64,000 bases of DNA from Winogradskyella forsetii (GTDB taxonomy: Bacteria > Bacteroidota > Bacteroidia > Flavobacteriales > Flavobacteriaceae): positions 3,444,501 through 3,508,500 of the forward strand of contig NZ_CP053348.1 in NCBI RefSeq assembly GCF_013394595.1, given 5' to 3'. This document shows, one piece after another, positions 7,306 through 14,563 of this stretch (its first letter is position 1; the number at the start of each line of letters is the position of its first letter). A program made the translations under genes and the position numbers. Under the pieces are notes generated by a model, which saw only the letters and a list, made by a program, of their open reading frames with translations, was not told the origin of the DNA and did no database searches.

Positions 7306-8061
7306 ATGAAAAACAAAACCTTATACAACTACATTCTAGGAATTGCCGACAACAGCCTCATTCTAGGCCAACGCATGGGAGAACTATGCGGTCATGGTCC
7401 AACGCTAGAAACAGACATTGCCTGCACCAATATTTCATTGGATTTATTCGGTCAAGTTCGAAGTTATTTTCAATATGCAGCAAAAATTGCTGGAGATGGA
7501 AGGACTGAAGACGATATTGCCATGCTGCGAAAGGAGCGTGAATACGTTAATGTCTTATTAGTAGAACAACCTAATACCAATTTCGCTTACACCATGGCAC
7601 GTCAGTTTTTGTTCGATGTTTATCATTTAGCATTTCTCTCAGAATTAGAAAAGAGTAAAGACTTAACACTTTCGGCCATAGCTAAAAAATGTATAAAAGA
7701 AGTCCGTTATCACGAGCGATTTTCATCAGATTGGATCAAACGTTTAGGCGATGGCACAGCGAAAAGTAAAGCTAATATGCAAGAAGCTATAAACGACTTA
7801 TGGACTTACACAGATGAATTGTTTCATCAAACAGAAGCGGATAAGGAAATGGTTTCAGAAGGTATAGGCGTAGATGTAACCAAATTAAAAGACGATTATT
7901 ACAAGAATGTCAATGAAATCCTAGAACAGGCAACTTTAGAAATTCCAGAATCGAAATATTTCCAAAAAGGAGGCAAAAAAGGGATTCACACAGAATATTT
8001 CGGTTATTTATTAACCGAATTACAATATATGCAACGTACGTATCCTAATATGGAATGGTAG
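7306..8061 (+). CDS. paaC: Phenylacetyl-CoA 1,2-epoxidase subunit PaaC
   Basis: 251 residues, matching the E. coli length of about 250. The ferritin-like structural partner of PaaA, with the same fold but an incomplete di-iron site. Diagnostic segments: YILGIADNSLILGQRMGELCGHGP, DIACTNISLDLFGQVR, MARQFLFDVYHLAFL, and the EVRYHERFSSDWIKRLGDGT helix. The C terminus holds GRKGIHTE-like GKKGIHTEYFGYLLTELQYMQ. It acts in the cytoplasm as part of the epoxidase. A repeat-rich gap lies upstream, yet the gene is intact. Confidence 0.95.
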   Translation: MKNKTLYNYILGIADNSLILGQRMGELCGHGPTLETDIACTNISLDLFGQVRSYFQYAAKIAGDGRTEDDIAMLRKEREYVNVLLVEQPNTNFAYTMARQFLFDVYHLAFLSELEKSKDLTLSAIAKKCIKEVRYHERFSSDWIKRLGDGTAKSKANMQEAINDLWTYTDELFHQTEADKEMVSEGIGVDVTKLKDDYYKNVNEILEQATLEIPESKYFQKGGKKGIHTEYFGYLLTELQYMQRTYPNMEW

Positions 8062-8146
8062 AAGAATGATGAATTTTGAACACCGAATTACGTAGTTTAC
8101 AGTAATCAATACTTCAGAATTCTGGATTCAGTCTTCGATATTTATT

Positions 8147-8647
8147 ATGACAACAACAGAACAAAATATAGATAAAATTTTAATTCCCATATTGGAGGAG
8201 GTTTCAGACCCTGAAATCCCAGTACTATCTATCATGGATATGGGAGTGGTTCGTTCCGCTATTATTGTTGATGGTATGGTGAAAGTAGAAATCACACCAA
8301 CCTACAGTGGCTGTCCGGCAATGGACGTCATTGGTGATGATATTAAAAAAGCATTGAAAGAAGCAGGATATAAATCGGAAATAGACTTAATTCTGCATCC
8401 AGCATGGACAACCGATTGGATTACACCAAGAGGGCGACAAGCATTAGAAGATTATGGCATAGCTGCACCATTGGATGCAGTATCAGATAAAGCTGTATTA
8501 TTGAATGGAAAGCGCATCGTAAAATGTCCTCAGTGTGGCTCAAAAAACACACGATTAGTAAGTCAATTTGGTTCCACAGCTTGCAAAGCACAATTTCAGT
8601 GTGACGATTGCCAGGAGCCATTTGATTATTTTAAATGTTTGAAATAG
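8147..8647 (+). CDS. paaD: Phenylacetate degradation protein PaaD
   Basis: 166 residues. Needed for the epoxidase in vivo, probably in maturing its metal centres. The N-terminal MIP18/DUF59 domain is seen in LEEVSDPEIPVLSIMDMGVVRS and YSGCPAMDVIGDDI; the C-terminal zinc ribbon is CPQCGSKNTR ... CDDCQEPFDYFKC (about 135-165), a PaaD hallmark that separates it from general MIP18 proteins. It follows paaC with an 85-base gap. Its role in iron-sulfur or di-iron assembly is from family knowledge. Confidence 0.93.
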   Translation: MTTTEQNIDKILIPILEEVSDPEIPVLSIMDMGVVRSAIIVDGMVKVEITPTYSGCPAMDVIGDDIKKALKEAGYKSEIDLILHPAWTTDWITPRGRQALEDYGIAAPLDAVSDKAVLLNGKRIVKCPQCGSKNTRLVSQFGSTACKAQFQCDDCQEPFDYFKCLK

Positions 8648-8654
8648 AGTTACG

Positions 8655-8739
8655 TCTGTTCGAGTGAAATTGCTTTTTTGCAATTTTATATCGAGAACCT
8701 TAAAATTAGTGTTTTGTCATTTCGTACTTGATGCGGAAT
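8655..8739 (+). repeat. Family D and family E repeats before paaG
   Basis: A family D unit (8655-8699, TCTGTTCGAG ... ATCGAGAACC) is followed by a family E unit, GTCATTTCGTACTTGATGCG and GAAT (8716-8739). The better-preserved family E copy is at 14521-14544. Confidence 0.7.
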
Positions 8740-8756
8740 AAACAATAAAAAAAATT

Positions 8757-9539
8757 ATGAGCAAGAGCATACAACTAAAAATAGAAAACCAAATAGCAAC
8801 CATAACGCTAAACCGACCAGAAGTCTTTAATAGTTTCAATCGCGAAATGGCCTTGCGTTTACAAAGCATTTTAGATGATTGCGAAAACAACGCTGATGTA
8901 AGAGCCATTGTTTTAACCGGAAATGGCAAAGCGTTTTGCGCTGGTCAAGATTTAAAAGAAGTGACTGATCCTGATTTAAATCCAGGTTTCAAAAAAATAT
9001 TGGAAGAACACTACAACCCCATTGTTACAAGAATTCGAAACATCAAAAAACCAATTATTGGTGCCATCAATGGTGTTGCTGCAGGAGCTGGTGCAAATAT
9101 TGCTTTGGCTTGCGACGTCGTTGTAGCTCATGAAAAAGTGAGTTTCATTCAGGCCTTTAGTTTAATTGGCTTAATTCCCGATAGCGCAGGCACCTATTTT
9201 CTACCGCGATTAATAGGCTTTCAAAAAGCACAAGCATTAGCCATGTTAGGCGATAAAATTTCGGCAGGTGAGGCAGAAAAAATGGGCATGATCTATAAAA
9301 TGATTCCACTAGAAAATTTTGATGAAGAAGTCGATAATCTAGCTTTAAAATTAGCCAAAATGCCAACCAAAGCATTAGGAATGATTAAGGAATTGTTCAA
9401 CAAATCCATGACCAATGATTTAGAATCCCAACTTGCCTTAGAATCCAAATTACAAATTGAAGCCGCACAAAGCGAAGACTATAAAGAAGGCGTTGCTGCA
9501 TTCATAGAAAAGCGTAAACCCAATTTTAAAGGAAGTTAA
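8757..9539 (+). CDS. paaG: 1,2-epoxyphenylacetyl-CoA isomerase PaaG
   Basis: 260 residues, crotonase fold. PaaG turns the ring epoxide into the seven-membered oxepin-CoA and also isomerises a later intermediate. The two catalytic glutamates of true hydratases are absent: the first position is Asn114 (GAGANIALACD) and the second lies in FIQAFSLIG. Instead it has the PaaG-type Asp142 in GLIPDSAGTYFLPRL. The CoA-binding CAGQDLKEV segment and the C-terminal EGVAAFIEKRKPNF helix are normal. This pattern supports PaaG over a general enoyl-CoA hydratase. Confidence 0.92.
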   Translation: MSKSIQLKIENQIATITLNRPEVFNSFNREMALRLQSILDDCENNADVRAIVLTGNGKAFCAGQDLKEVTDPDLNPGFKKILEEHYNPIVTRIRNIKKPIIGAINGVAAGAGANIALACDVVVAHEKVSFIQAFSLIGLIPDSAGTYFLPRLIGFQKAQALAMLGDKISAGEAEKMGMIYKMIPLENFDEEVDNLALKLAKMPTKALGMIKELFNKSMTNDLESQLALESKLQIEAAQSEDYKEGVAAFIEKRKPNFKGS

Positions 9540-9685
9540 AATTATCTCGTTAAAACTATAAATTTGAATCGTAGCATTTGTCCTTTTGAGCGGACAATGA
9601 TTCCAAACTAGACCATTGTAAACTGACTAAACAAACTCTCATACAAACCCACAACAGAATAAAACCCTTTATTCACAAAACACCT

Positions 9686-10561
9686 GTGTTAACTTCTCAA
9701 TTATTAAACAAAGAAGCAGGATGCCATGTATTTTTCAAATGTGAGAACTTTCAAAAAATGGGTGCCTTTAAAATGCGAGGCGCCACAAGCGCCATTCTTT
9801 CACTTTCGGAAGAAGAAAAACGAAAAGGCGTCGTTACGCATTCCTCAGGAAATTTTGCCCAAGCCGTTGCTCTTGCTGCTCAAAATCTTGGAACAAAGGC
9901 ATATATTGTTATGCCTAAAAACGCGCCTCAAGTTAAAAAAAATGCCGTCAAAAATTATGGTGGCGAAATCATTGAATGCGAATCGACCCTAAAAGCAAGG
10001 GAAGAAACAGCAAACCGTATAAAAGCAGAAAAAGGCGCATCGTTTTTACATCCTTCCAATCAAGATGAAGTGATTTATGGAAACAGCACAGCAACCATTG
10101 AATTTTTAGAAGAACATGAAGATTTAGATGTCATCTTAACACCTGTTGGAGGTGGTGGATTAATCGCAGGCACAGCATTAGCCGCACGTCATTTTTCAAA
10201 AAACTGCAAAGTCATTGGAGCTGAACCCATGCAAGCAGATGATGCGTATCGTTCTTTAATTTCTGGTCAAATAGAAACCAATGAAACTACCGATACCATT
10301 GCAGATGGCTTGCGAACAAATTTAGGAAATCGTAACTTTCCAATTATCAAAACACATGTCGAAAAGATCATCCGTGTAGAAGAAGATGAAATTATTAAGG
10401 CGATGCAATTAATTTGGGAACGCATGAAGATTATTGTAGAACCTTCAGCGGCTGTTCCTTTTGCAGCCGTATTAAAGCATAAAGTAGAATTTAAAACTAA
10501 AAACGTGGGCATTATTTTGTCTGGCGGAAATGTAGATGTAACAAACCTTCCTTTTGGATGA
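9686..10561 (+). CDS. PLP-dependent threonine/serine dehydratase family protein
   Basis: At least 291 residues, fold type II PLP enzyme (threonine ammonia-lyase / serine racemase group). Seen: the PLP lysine motif in QKMGAFKMRGA, SSGNFAQAVALAAQ, the phosphate-binding PVGGGGLIAG loop, and VEPSAAVPFAAVL. No regulatory ACT domain, so it is a short catabolic type. The start is uncertain. GTG 9686 cuts off conserved sequence: in-frame DNA from about 9620 reads KLTKQTLIQTHNRIKPFIHKTP, which looks like the normal N terminus, but it has no ATG, GTG or TTG; CTG 9623 is the only near-start. Its role inside the paa island is unclear. Confidence 0.82.
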   Translation: MLTSQLLNKEAGCHVFFKCENFQKMGAFKMRGATSAILSLSEEEKRKGVVTHSSGNFAQAVALAAQNLGTKAYIVMPKNAPQVKKNAVKNYGGEIIECESTLKAREETANRIKAEKGASFLHPSNQDEVIYGNSTATIEFLEEHEDLDVILTPVGGGGLIAGTALAARHFSKNCKVIGAEPMQADDAYRSLISGQIETNETTDTIADGLRTNLGNRNFPIIKTHVEKIIRVEEDEIIKAMQLIWERMKIIVEPSAAVPFAAVLKHKVEFKTKNVGIILSGGNVDVTNLPFG

Positions 10562-10570
10562 ATTGTTTTT

Positions 10571-10602
10571 CATGCAAGGCCTCTGAAACCTTGTAGGTAT
10601 TT
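10571..10602 (+). repeat. Dispersed repeat, family A
   Basis: ATGCAAGGCCTCTGAAACCT and TGTAGG: a degenerate copy of the CCTGCAAGGTTT-n-AAACCTTGCAGG palindrome. Confidence 0.6.
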
Positions 10603-10654
10603 AATGTCAAGTTTAACTAAAAGTTTCTTCCATTAGGGAAGACGAAAGATATAA

Positions 10655-11839
10655 ATGAAAATAAAAGTAGGAATAATAGGCTCTGGAACTATGGGAAGCG
10701 GCATAGCACAAGTGGCTGCCACTTCAGGTCGTAAAGTAAAATTATACGATACAAATCAGGACGCATTAGATAAAGCAAAAGCGTCATTAGAAAAGATATT
10801 GAATCGTTTAATCGAAAAGGAACGTATTGATAGTTCTGAAAAAAACAGAATCCAGTCCAACATCTCTTATGTTAATAATTTAAAGGACTTATCAGATTCA
10901 AATTTAACCATTGAAGCCATTATAGAAAATTTGGACATCAAGAAAAAAGTCTTTTCAGAACTGGAGGGCTATGTTTCAGAGGATTGTATCATTGCCTCGA
11001 ACACTTCAAGTTTATCAATCGCTTCAATTGCGGCATCATTAAAAAAACCCGAACGTTGTATTGGAATTCACTTTTTCAACCCAGCACCTTTAATGAAACT
11101 GGTTGAGGTTATTCCAGCCATTCAAACCTCAAATGAAGTACTGGATAAATCTGTCGAAATTATTAAAGACTGGAAAAAAACGGTGGCAATAGCCAAAGAC
11201 ACACCAGGGTTTATTGTCAACAGAGTGGCCAGACCATTTTACGGAGAAGCTTTAAGGATTTATGAAGAAGGCATGGCCGACTTTGCAACAATTGATTCAG
11301 CAATGAAAGACATAGGTGGTTTCAGAATGGGACCATTCGAGCTTATGGATTTTATAGGAAACGATATCAATTACACCGTAACCGAAACTGTTTTCACTGC
11401 CTTTTATTTCGATCCAAGATATAAACCAGCATTCACGCAAAAACGTTTTGCTGAAGCTGGCTATTTAGGCAGAAAATCTGGAAAAGGTTATTATGATTAT
11501 GATAAAAATGGAAAGATAGTACCACGGCATCCTAAACTTATTTCAGAAACGCAAAAGAGTAAGATTGGACAACAAATTTTCAACCGTATTTTAGTAATGC
11601 TAATTAATGAAGCCGCAGACGCCTTATTTTTTAACATTGCATCAGCAGAAGACATAGACAACGCCATGACGAAAGGCGTCAATTATCCAAAAGGCTTATT
11701 AGCTTGGGCAGACGAAATGGGAATCGATTGGTGTGTTTCAAAAATGGATGAATTGTATAACGAGTATCATGAAGATAGATACCGTTGTAGTCCACTTTTA
11801 CGTAAAATGAACAGAGAAGTTAAAACATTTTTTAACTAG
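10655..11839 (+). CDS. paaH: 3-hydroxyacyl-CoA dehydrogenase PaaH
   Basis: 394 residues. Oxidises 3-hydroxyadipyl-CoA to 3-oxoadipyl-CoA with NAD late in the phenylacetate route. An N-terminal Rossmann domain opens with GIIGSGTMGSGIAQ (about 5-18). The catalytic region is ASNTSSLSIASIA, then GIHFFNPAPLMKLVEVIP with the catalytic His, followed by DTPGFIVNRVARPFYGEA. Two C-terminal helical domains follow (about 190-285 and 300-390), the second repeating the GLLAWADEMG motif. It is shorter than the 475-residue E. coli protein. Assignment to PaaH rests on the family plus its place among paa genes. Confidence 0.9.
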   Translation: MKIKVGIIGSGTMGSGIAQVAATSGRKVKLYDTNQDALDKAKASLEKILNRLIEKERIDSSEKNRIQSNISYVNNLKDLSDSNLTIEAIIENLDIKKKVFSELEGYVSEDCIIASNTSSLSIASIAASLKKPERCIGIHFFNPAPLMKLVEVIPAIQTSNEVLDKSVEIIKDWKKTVAIAKDTPGFIVNRVARPFYGEALRIYEEGMADFATIDSAMKDIGGFRMGPFELMDFIGNDINYTVTETVFTAFYFDPRYKPAFTQKRFAEAGYLGRKSGKGYYDYDKNGKIVPRHPKLISETQKSKIGQQIFNRILVMLINEAADALFFNIASAEDIDNAMTKGVNYPKGLLAWADEMGIDWCVSKMDELYNEYHEDRYRCSPLLRKMNREVKTFFN

Positions 11840-11841
11840 TT

Positions 11842-11932
11842 TGTCATTCAGAGCGAAGCGAAGAATCTCATACTGAGATTGCATCGTCCTTCGTCCCTTT
11901 CTGCAAACGAGACAGGCTCGCAATGACAAAAC
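11842..11932 (+). repeat. Family C repeat with extended arm before paaI
   Basis: TGTCATTCAGAGCG (11842-11855), AAGCGAAGAATCTCAT, then a fold-back arm ending CGCAATGACAAA. The ATG inside this arm (11923) is in frame with paaI but belongs to the repeat, which argues for the later start at 11941. Confidence 0.7.
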
Positions 11933-11940
11933 TGAAGAAT

Positions 11941-12351
11941 ATGAAAGGAGAAAAAATTCCACATAAAATGCTGTCCCAAGACGCCTACAGCACTTGGCTA
12001 GGCATAGAAATTCTAGAATGTGAAATTGGCAGATGCAAAGTAGCAATGACCATAAGAGGCGACATGCTCAACAGCATGAACAAAGCCCATGGAGGCATTA
12101 GCTACGCATTAGCAGATACCGCCTTCGGGTTCGCCGCAAACACCCATGGAAAATACGCAGTTTCAATTGAAACAAGTATCAACCATATTGAAGCATTGGA
12201 AGAAGGCGATTACTTAACAGCTGAATCCGTTATTGAAAACGTAAAGAACAAACTAGGTTTCAATATTATTGAAGTTAAACGTGGCGAAGAATTAGTAGCT
12301 TTGTTTAAAGGAGTCGTATATCGAACTCAAAAACAATGGGAAGATAACTAA
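11941..12351 (+). CDS. paaI: Hydroxyphenylacetyl-CoA thioesterase PaaI
   Basis: 136 residues from ATG 11941. An upstream in-frame ATG at 11923 lies in a repeat and would add six residues (MTKLKN). Hotdog-fold thioesterase: STWLGIEILECEIGRCKVAMTI, then HGGISYALADTAFGFAAN with the catalytic Asp on the central helix. It hydrolyses dead-end phenylacetate-pathway CoA thioesters, freeing CoA. It sits between paaH and a metallopeptidase, 20 bases before the latter, so the two are probably co-transcribed. Confidence 0.92.
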   Translation: MKGEKIPHKMLSQDAYSTWLGIEILECEIGRCKVAMTIRGDMLNSMNKAHGGISYALADTAFGFAANTHGKYAVSIETSINHIEALEEGDYLTAESVIENVKNKLGFNIIEVKRGEELVALFKGVVYRTQKQWEDN

Positions 12352-12371
12352 CAAAATAAAACTTATAAATT

Positions 12372-13232
12372 ATGAAATGGCAAGGTAGAAGAAAAAGCGG
12401 CAATCTAGAAGACCGAAGAGGCATGGGCACCAAAGGTAAACTAGCAGCAGGTGGTGGCGTCATCGCTGTGGTAGTTATACTTTTACAATTGTTTGGCGGA
12501 GAAACCGGACAGCAATTAGCACCAATCATTGAACAAGTTGGTGGTAGCCAAACCACACAACAAGTACAGCAACGTGAACTAACCGAACAAGAAGTTGTGA
12601 TGGGTAATTTTATGGCAACCGTTTTGGCAGATACCGAAGATGTATGGAATCGCCTATTTAGGGAAAATAATCTCGGAGATTATAAAGAACCTAAGATGGT
12701 TTTATTTACTGATGCAGTAAGGACAGCCTGCGGAAACGCTAGTTCGGCTTCAGGTCCTTTTTATTGCCCTGGTGACCAAAAAGTATATATGGACCTTGTG
12801 TTTTTCGACGAATTAAAAACACGCTTCGGAGCCAAAGGTGGCGATTTCGCCATAGCCTACGTAACAGCCCACGAAGTAGGACATCATATCCAGACCATTT
12901 TAGGAACATCGAGCAAAGTAAGACAATTACAATCACAAAGCAACCAAACCCAAGCCAATAAATTATCTGTGGCACAGGAGTTACAAGCGGATTTTTATGC
13001 AGGTGTCTGGGCACATCACAACAGACAATATTTGCAAGCTGGAGATATCGAAGAAGCCATGAGTGCCGCAAACGCTGTTGGAGATGATGCCATTCAACGA
13101 CGCACCAGAGGGAGCGTAAATTCAGATAGTTTTACCCACGGTACATCAGAACAACGAATGGAGTGGTTTATGAAAGGTTATAACACAGGCAATATGAGTA
13201 ATGGCGATACATTTTCGGCAATCCTCAATTAA
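12372..13232 (+). CDS. Neutral zinc metallopeptidase (YpfJ-type)
   Basis: 286 residues. Recognised from the MKWQGRRKSGNLEDRRG start (a KWxGRR-x-SxNxEDRRG motif), one transmembrane helix (about 27-43, VIAVVVILLQLF), a Gln/Thr-rich linker, TACGNASSASGPFYCPGDQKVYMDL, and the metal site HEVGHH (His167, Glu168, His171). The tail has RMEWFMKGYNTG. Orientation should place the catalytic domain in the periplasm. The substrate of this family is unknown. It lies inside the paa operon between paaI and paaJ, with no known link to phenylacetate. Confidence 0.9.
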   Translation: MKWQGRRKSGNLEDRRGMGTKGKLAAGGGVIAVVVILLQLFGGETGQQLAPIIEQVGGSQTTQQVQQRELTEQEVVMGNFMATVLADTEDVWNRLFRENNLGDYKEPKMVLFTDAVRTACGNASSASGPFYCPGDQKVYMDLVFFDELKTRFGAKGGDFAIAYVTAHEVGHHIQTILGTSSKVRQLQSQSNQTQANKLSVAQELQADFYAGVWAHHNRQYLQAGDIEEAMSAANAVGDDAIQRRTRGSVNSDSFTHGTSEQRMEWFMKGYNTGNMSNGDTFSAILN

Positions 13233-13302
13233 TAAAGGTACAAACACAAAATAATTCAGCTTGGAATCGTAAATCGTAAATCAAAAATCGTAAATTTTTT
13301 TA

Positions 13303-14514
13303 ATGGAATCATACATCATAGACGGCATAAGAACACCAATAGGAAATTACAAAGGCACACTATCTGCAGTTAGAACAGACGACTTGGGTGCATTAGTAAT
13401 AGAAGAAATCGTAAAAAGAAATCCAAACATCCCAAAAGACGCTTATGATGATGTCATTATGGGTTGCGCCAACCAAGCTGGCGAAGACAATCGTAATGTG
13501 GCACGAATGGCCTCTCTTTTAGCAGGATTACCATTTACAGTTCCGGGAGAAACCGTCAACCGATTATGTAGTTCTGGATTGTCAGCAATCATTCACGCCA
13601 ATAGAGCTATAAAATCAGGAGATGGTCACCTTTTTATTTCTGGAGGCGTAGAAAACATGACACGTGGCCCATACGTTATCGCAAAACCTTCTACAGGATT
13701 TGGAGGCGATTCAAAAATGTACGATTCCACTTTCGGATGGCGTTTCATAAATCCAAAAATGGAAAAGCTCTACGGAACCGATGGTATGGGAAACACTGCT
13801 GAAAACCTAGTAGAAAAATACAACATCTCAAGAGGAGATCAAGATAAGTTTGCTCATTGGAGCCAGATGAAAGCTACCAAGGCACAAGAAAACGGTCGTT
13901 TAGCAAAAGAAATCGTAACTGTAGAAATTCCGCAGAGAAAAAAAGACCCAATCCAATTTTCAAAAGATGAATTTGTAAAACCAACAACATCTCTTGAAAT
14001 TTTAGGCAAATTACGTCCAGCATTCAAAAAAGAAGGCGGAAGCGTCACAGCTGGTAATTCCTCAGGACTAAACGATGGCGCAGCTGCAACGATAATCGCA
14101 TCAGAAGAGGCCCTGAAACAATACAATCTAAAACCATTAGCACGAATTGTAAGTTCCGCAGTGGTAGGCGTAGAACCGAGAATTATGGGTATTGGTCCTG
14201 TAGAAGCCTCAAATAAAGCCTTGGCAAAAGCAGGTTTAACTATGGACGATATGGATGTCATTGAGCTTAACGAGGCTTTCGCTGCACAGGCTTTGGCATG
14301 CACGCGAGCTTGGGGAATTGCTGATGACGACCCAAGAATTAACCCAAATGGTGGCTCAATCGCGATCGGTCATCCACTTGGTGTTACAGGAACTAGAATT
14401 GCCTATTCTGCTGCTTTGGAGTTAAAGGAACAAAACAAGCGCTATGCATTGGTCACTATGTGTATCGGTGTTGGTCAGGGTTATGCAGCAATTATAGAAA
14501 ATGTGAATTTATAA
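13303..14514 (+). CDS. paaJ: 3-oxoadipyl-CoA / 3-oxo-5,6-dehydrosuberyl-CoA thiolase PaaJ
   Basis: 403 residues, the E. coli PaaJ length. Thiolase I fold: acyl-accepting Cys89 in VNRLCSSGLSA, the NEAFAAQALA motif, His357 in SIAIGHPLGVTG, and the second catalytic Cys387 in MCIGVGQGYA. It cleaves ring-derived 3-oxo-CoA intermediates at two steps, yielding acetyl-CoA and finally succinyl-CoA. Substrate assignment relies on the GGVENMTRGPYV and DPRINPNGG signatures typical of PaaJ/PcaF and on the neighbours. A short AATCGTAAATC repeat precedes the start. Confidence 0.93.
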   Translation: MESYIIDGIRTPIGNYKGTLSAVRTDDLGALVIEEIVKRNPNIPKDAYDDVIMGCANQAGEDNRNVARMASLLAGLPFTVPGETVNRLCSSGLSAIIHANRAIKSGDGHLFISGGVENMTRGPYVIAKPSTGFGGDSKMYDSTFGWRFINPKMEKLYGTDGMGNTAENLVEKYNISRGDQDKFAHWSQMKATKAQENGRLAKEIVTVEIPQRKKDPIQFSKDEFVKPTTSLEILGKLRPAFKKEGGSVTAGNSSGLNDGAAATIIASEEALKQYNLKPLARIVSSAVVGVEPRIMGIGPVEASNKALAKAGLTMDDMDVIELNEAFAAQALACTRAWGIADDDPRINPNGGSIAIGHPLGVTGTRIAYSAALELKEQNKRYALVTMCIGVGQGYAAIIENVNL

Positions 14515-14520
14515 CGATTT

Positions 14521-14544
14521 GTCATTCCGCACTTGATGCGGAAT
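14521..14544 (+). repeat. Dispersed palindromic repeat, family E
   Basis: GTCATTCCGCACTTGATGCG followed by GAAT: the arms ATTCCGCA and TGCGGAAT are perfectly complementary. Confidence 0.75.
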
Positions 14545-14563
14545 CCACTATATATTTCTAAAT

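Noticed and set aside
13854..14303. 149-codon minus-strand frame opposite paaJ
   Set aside because: It lies wholly inside a clear thiolase gene and its Ser/Ala-rich translation is the mirror of the coding strand.
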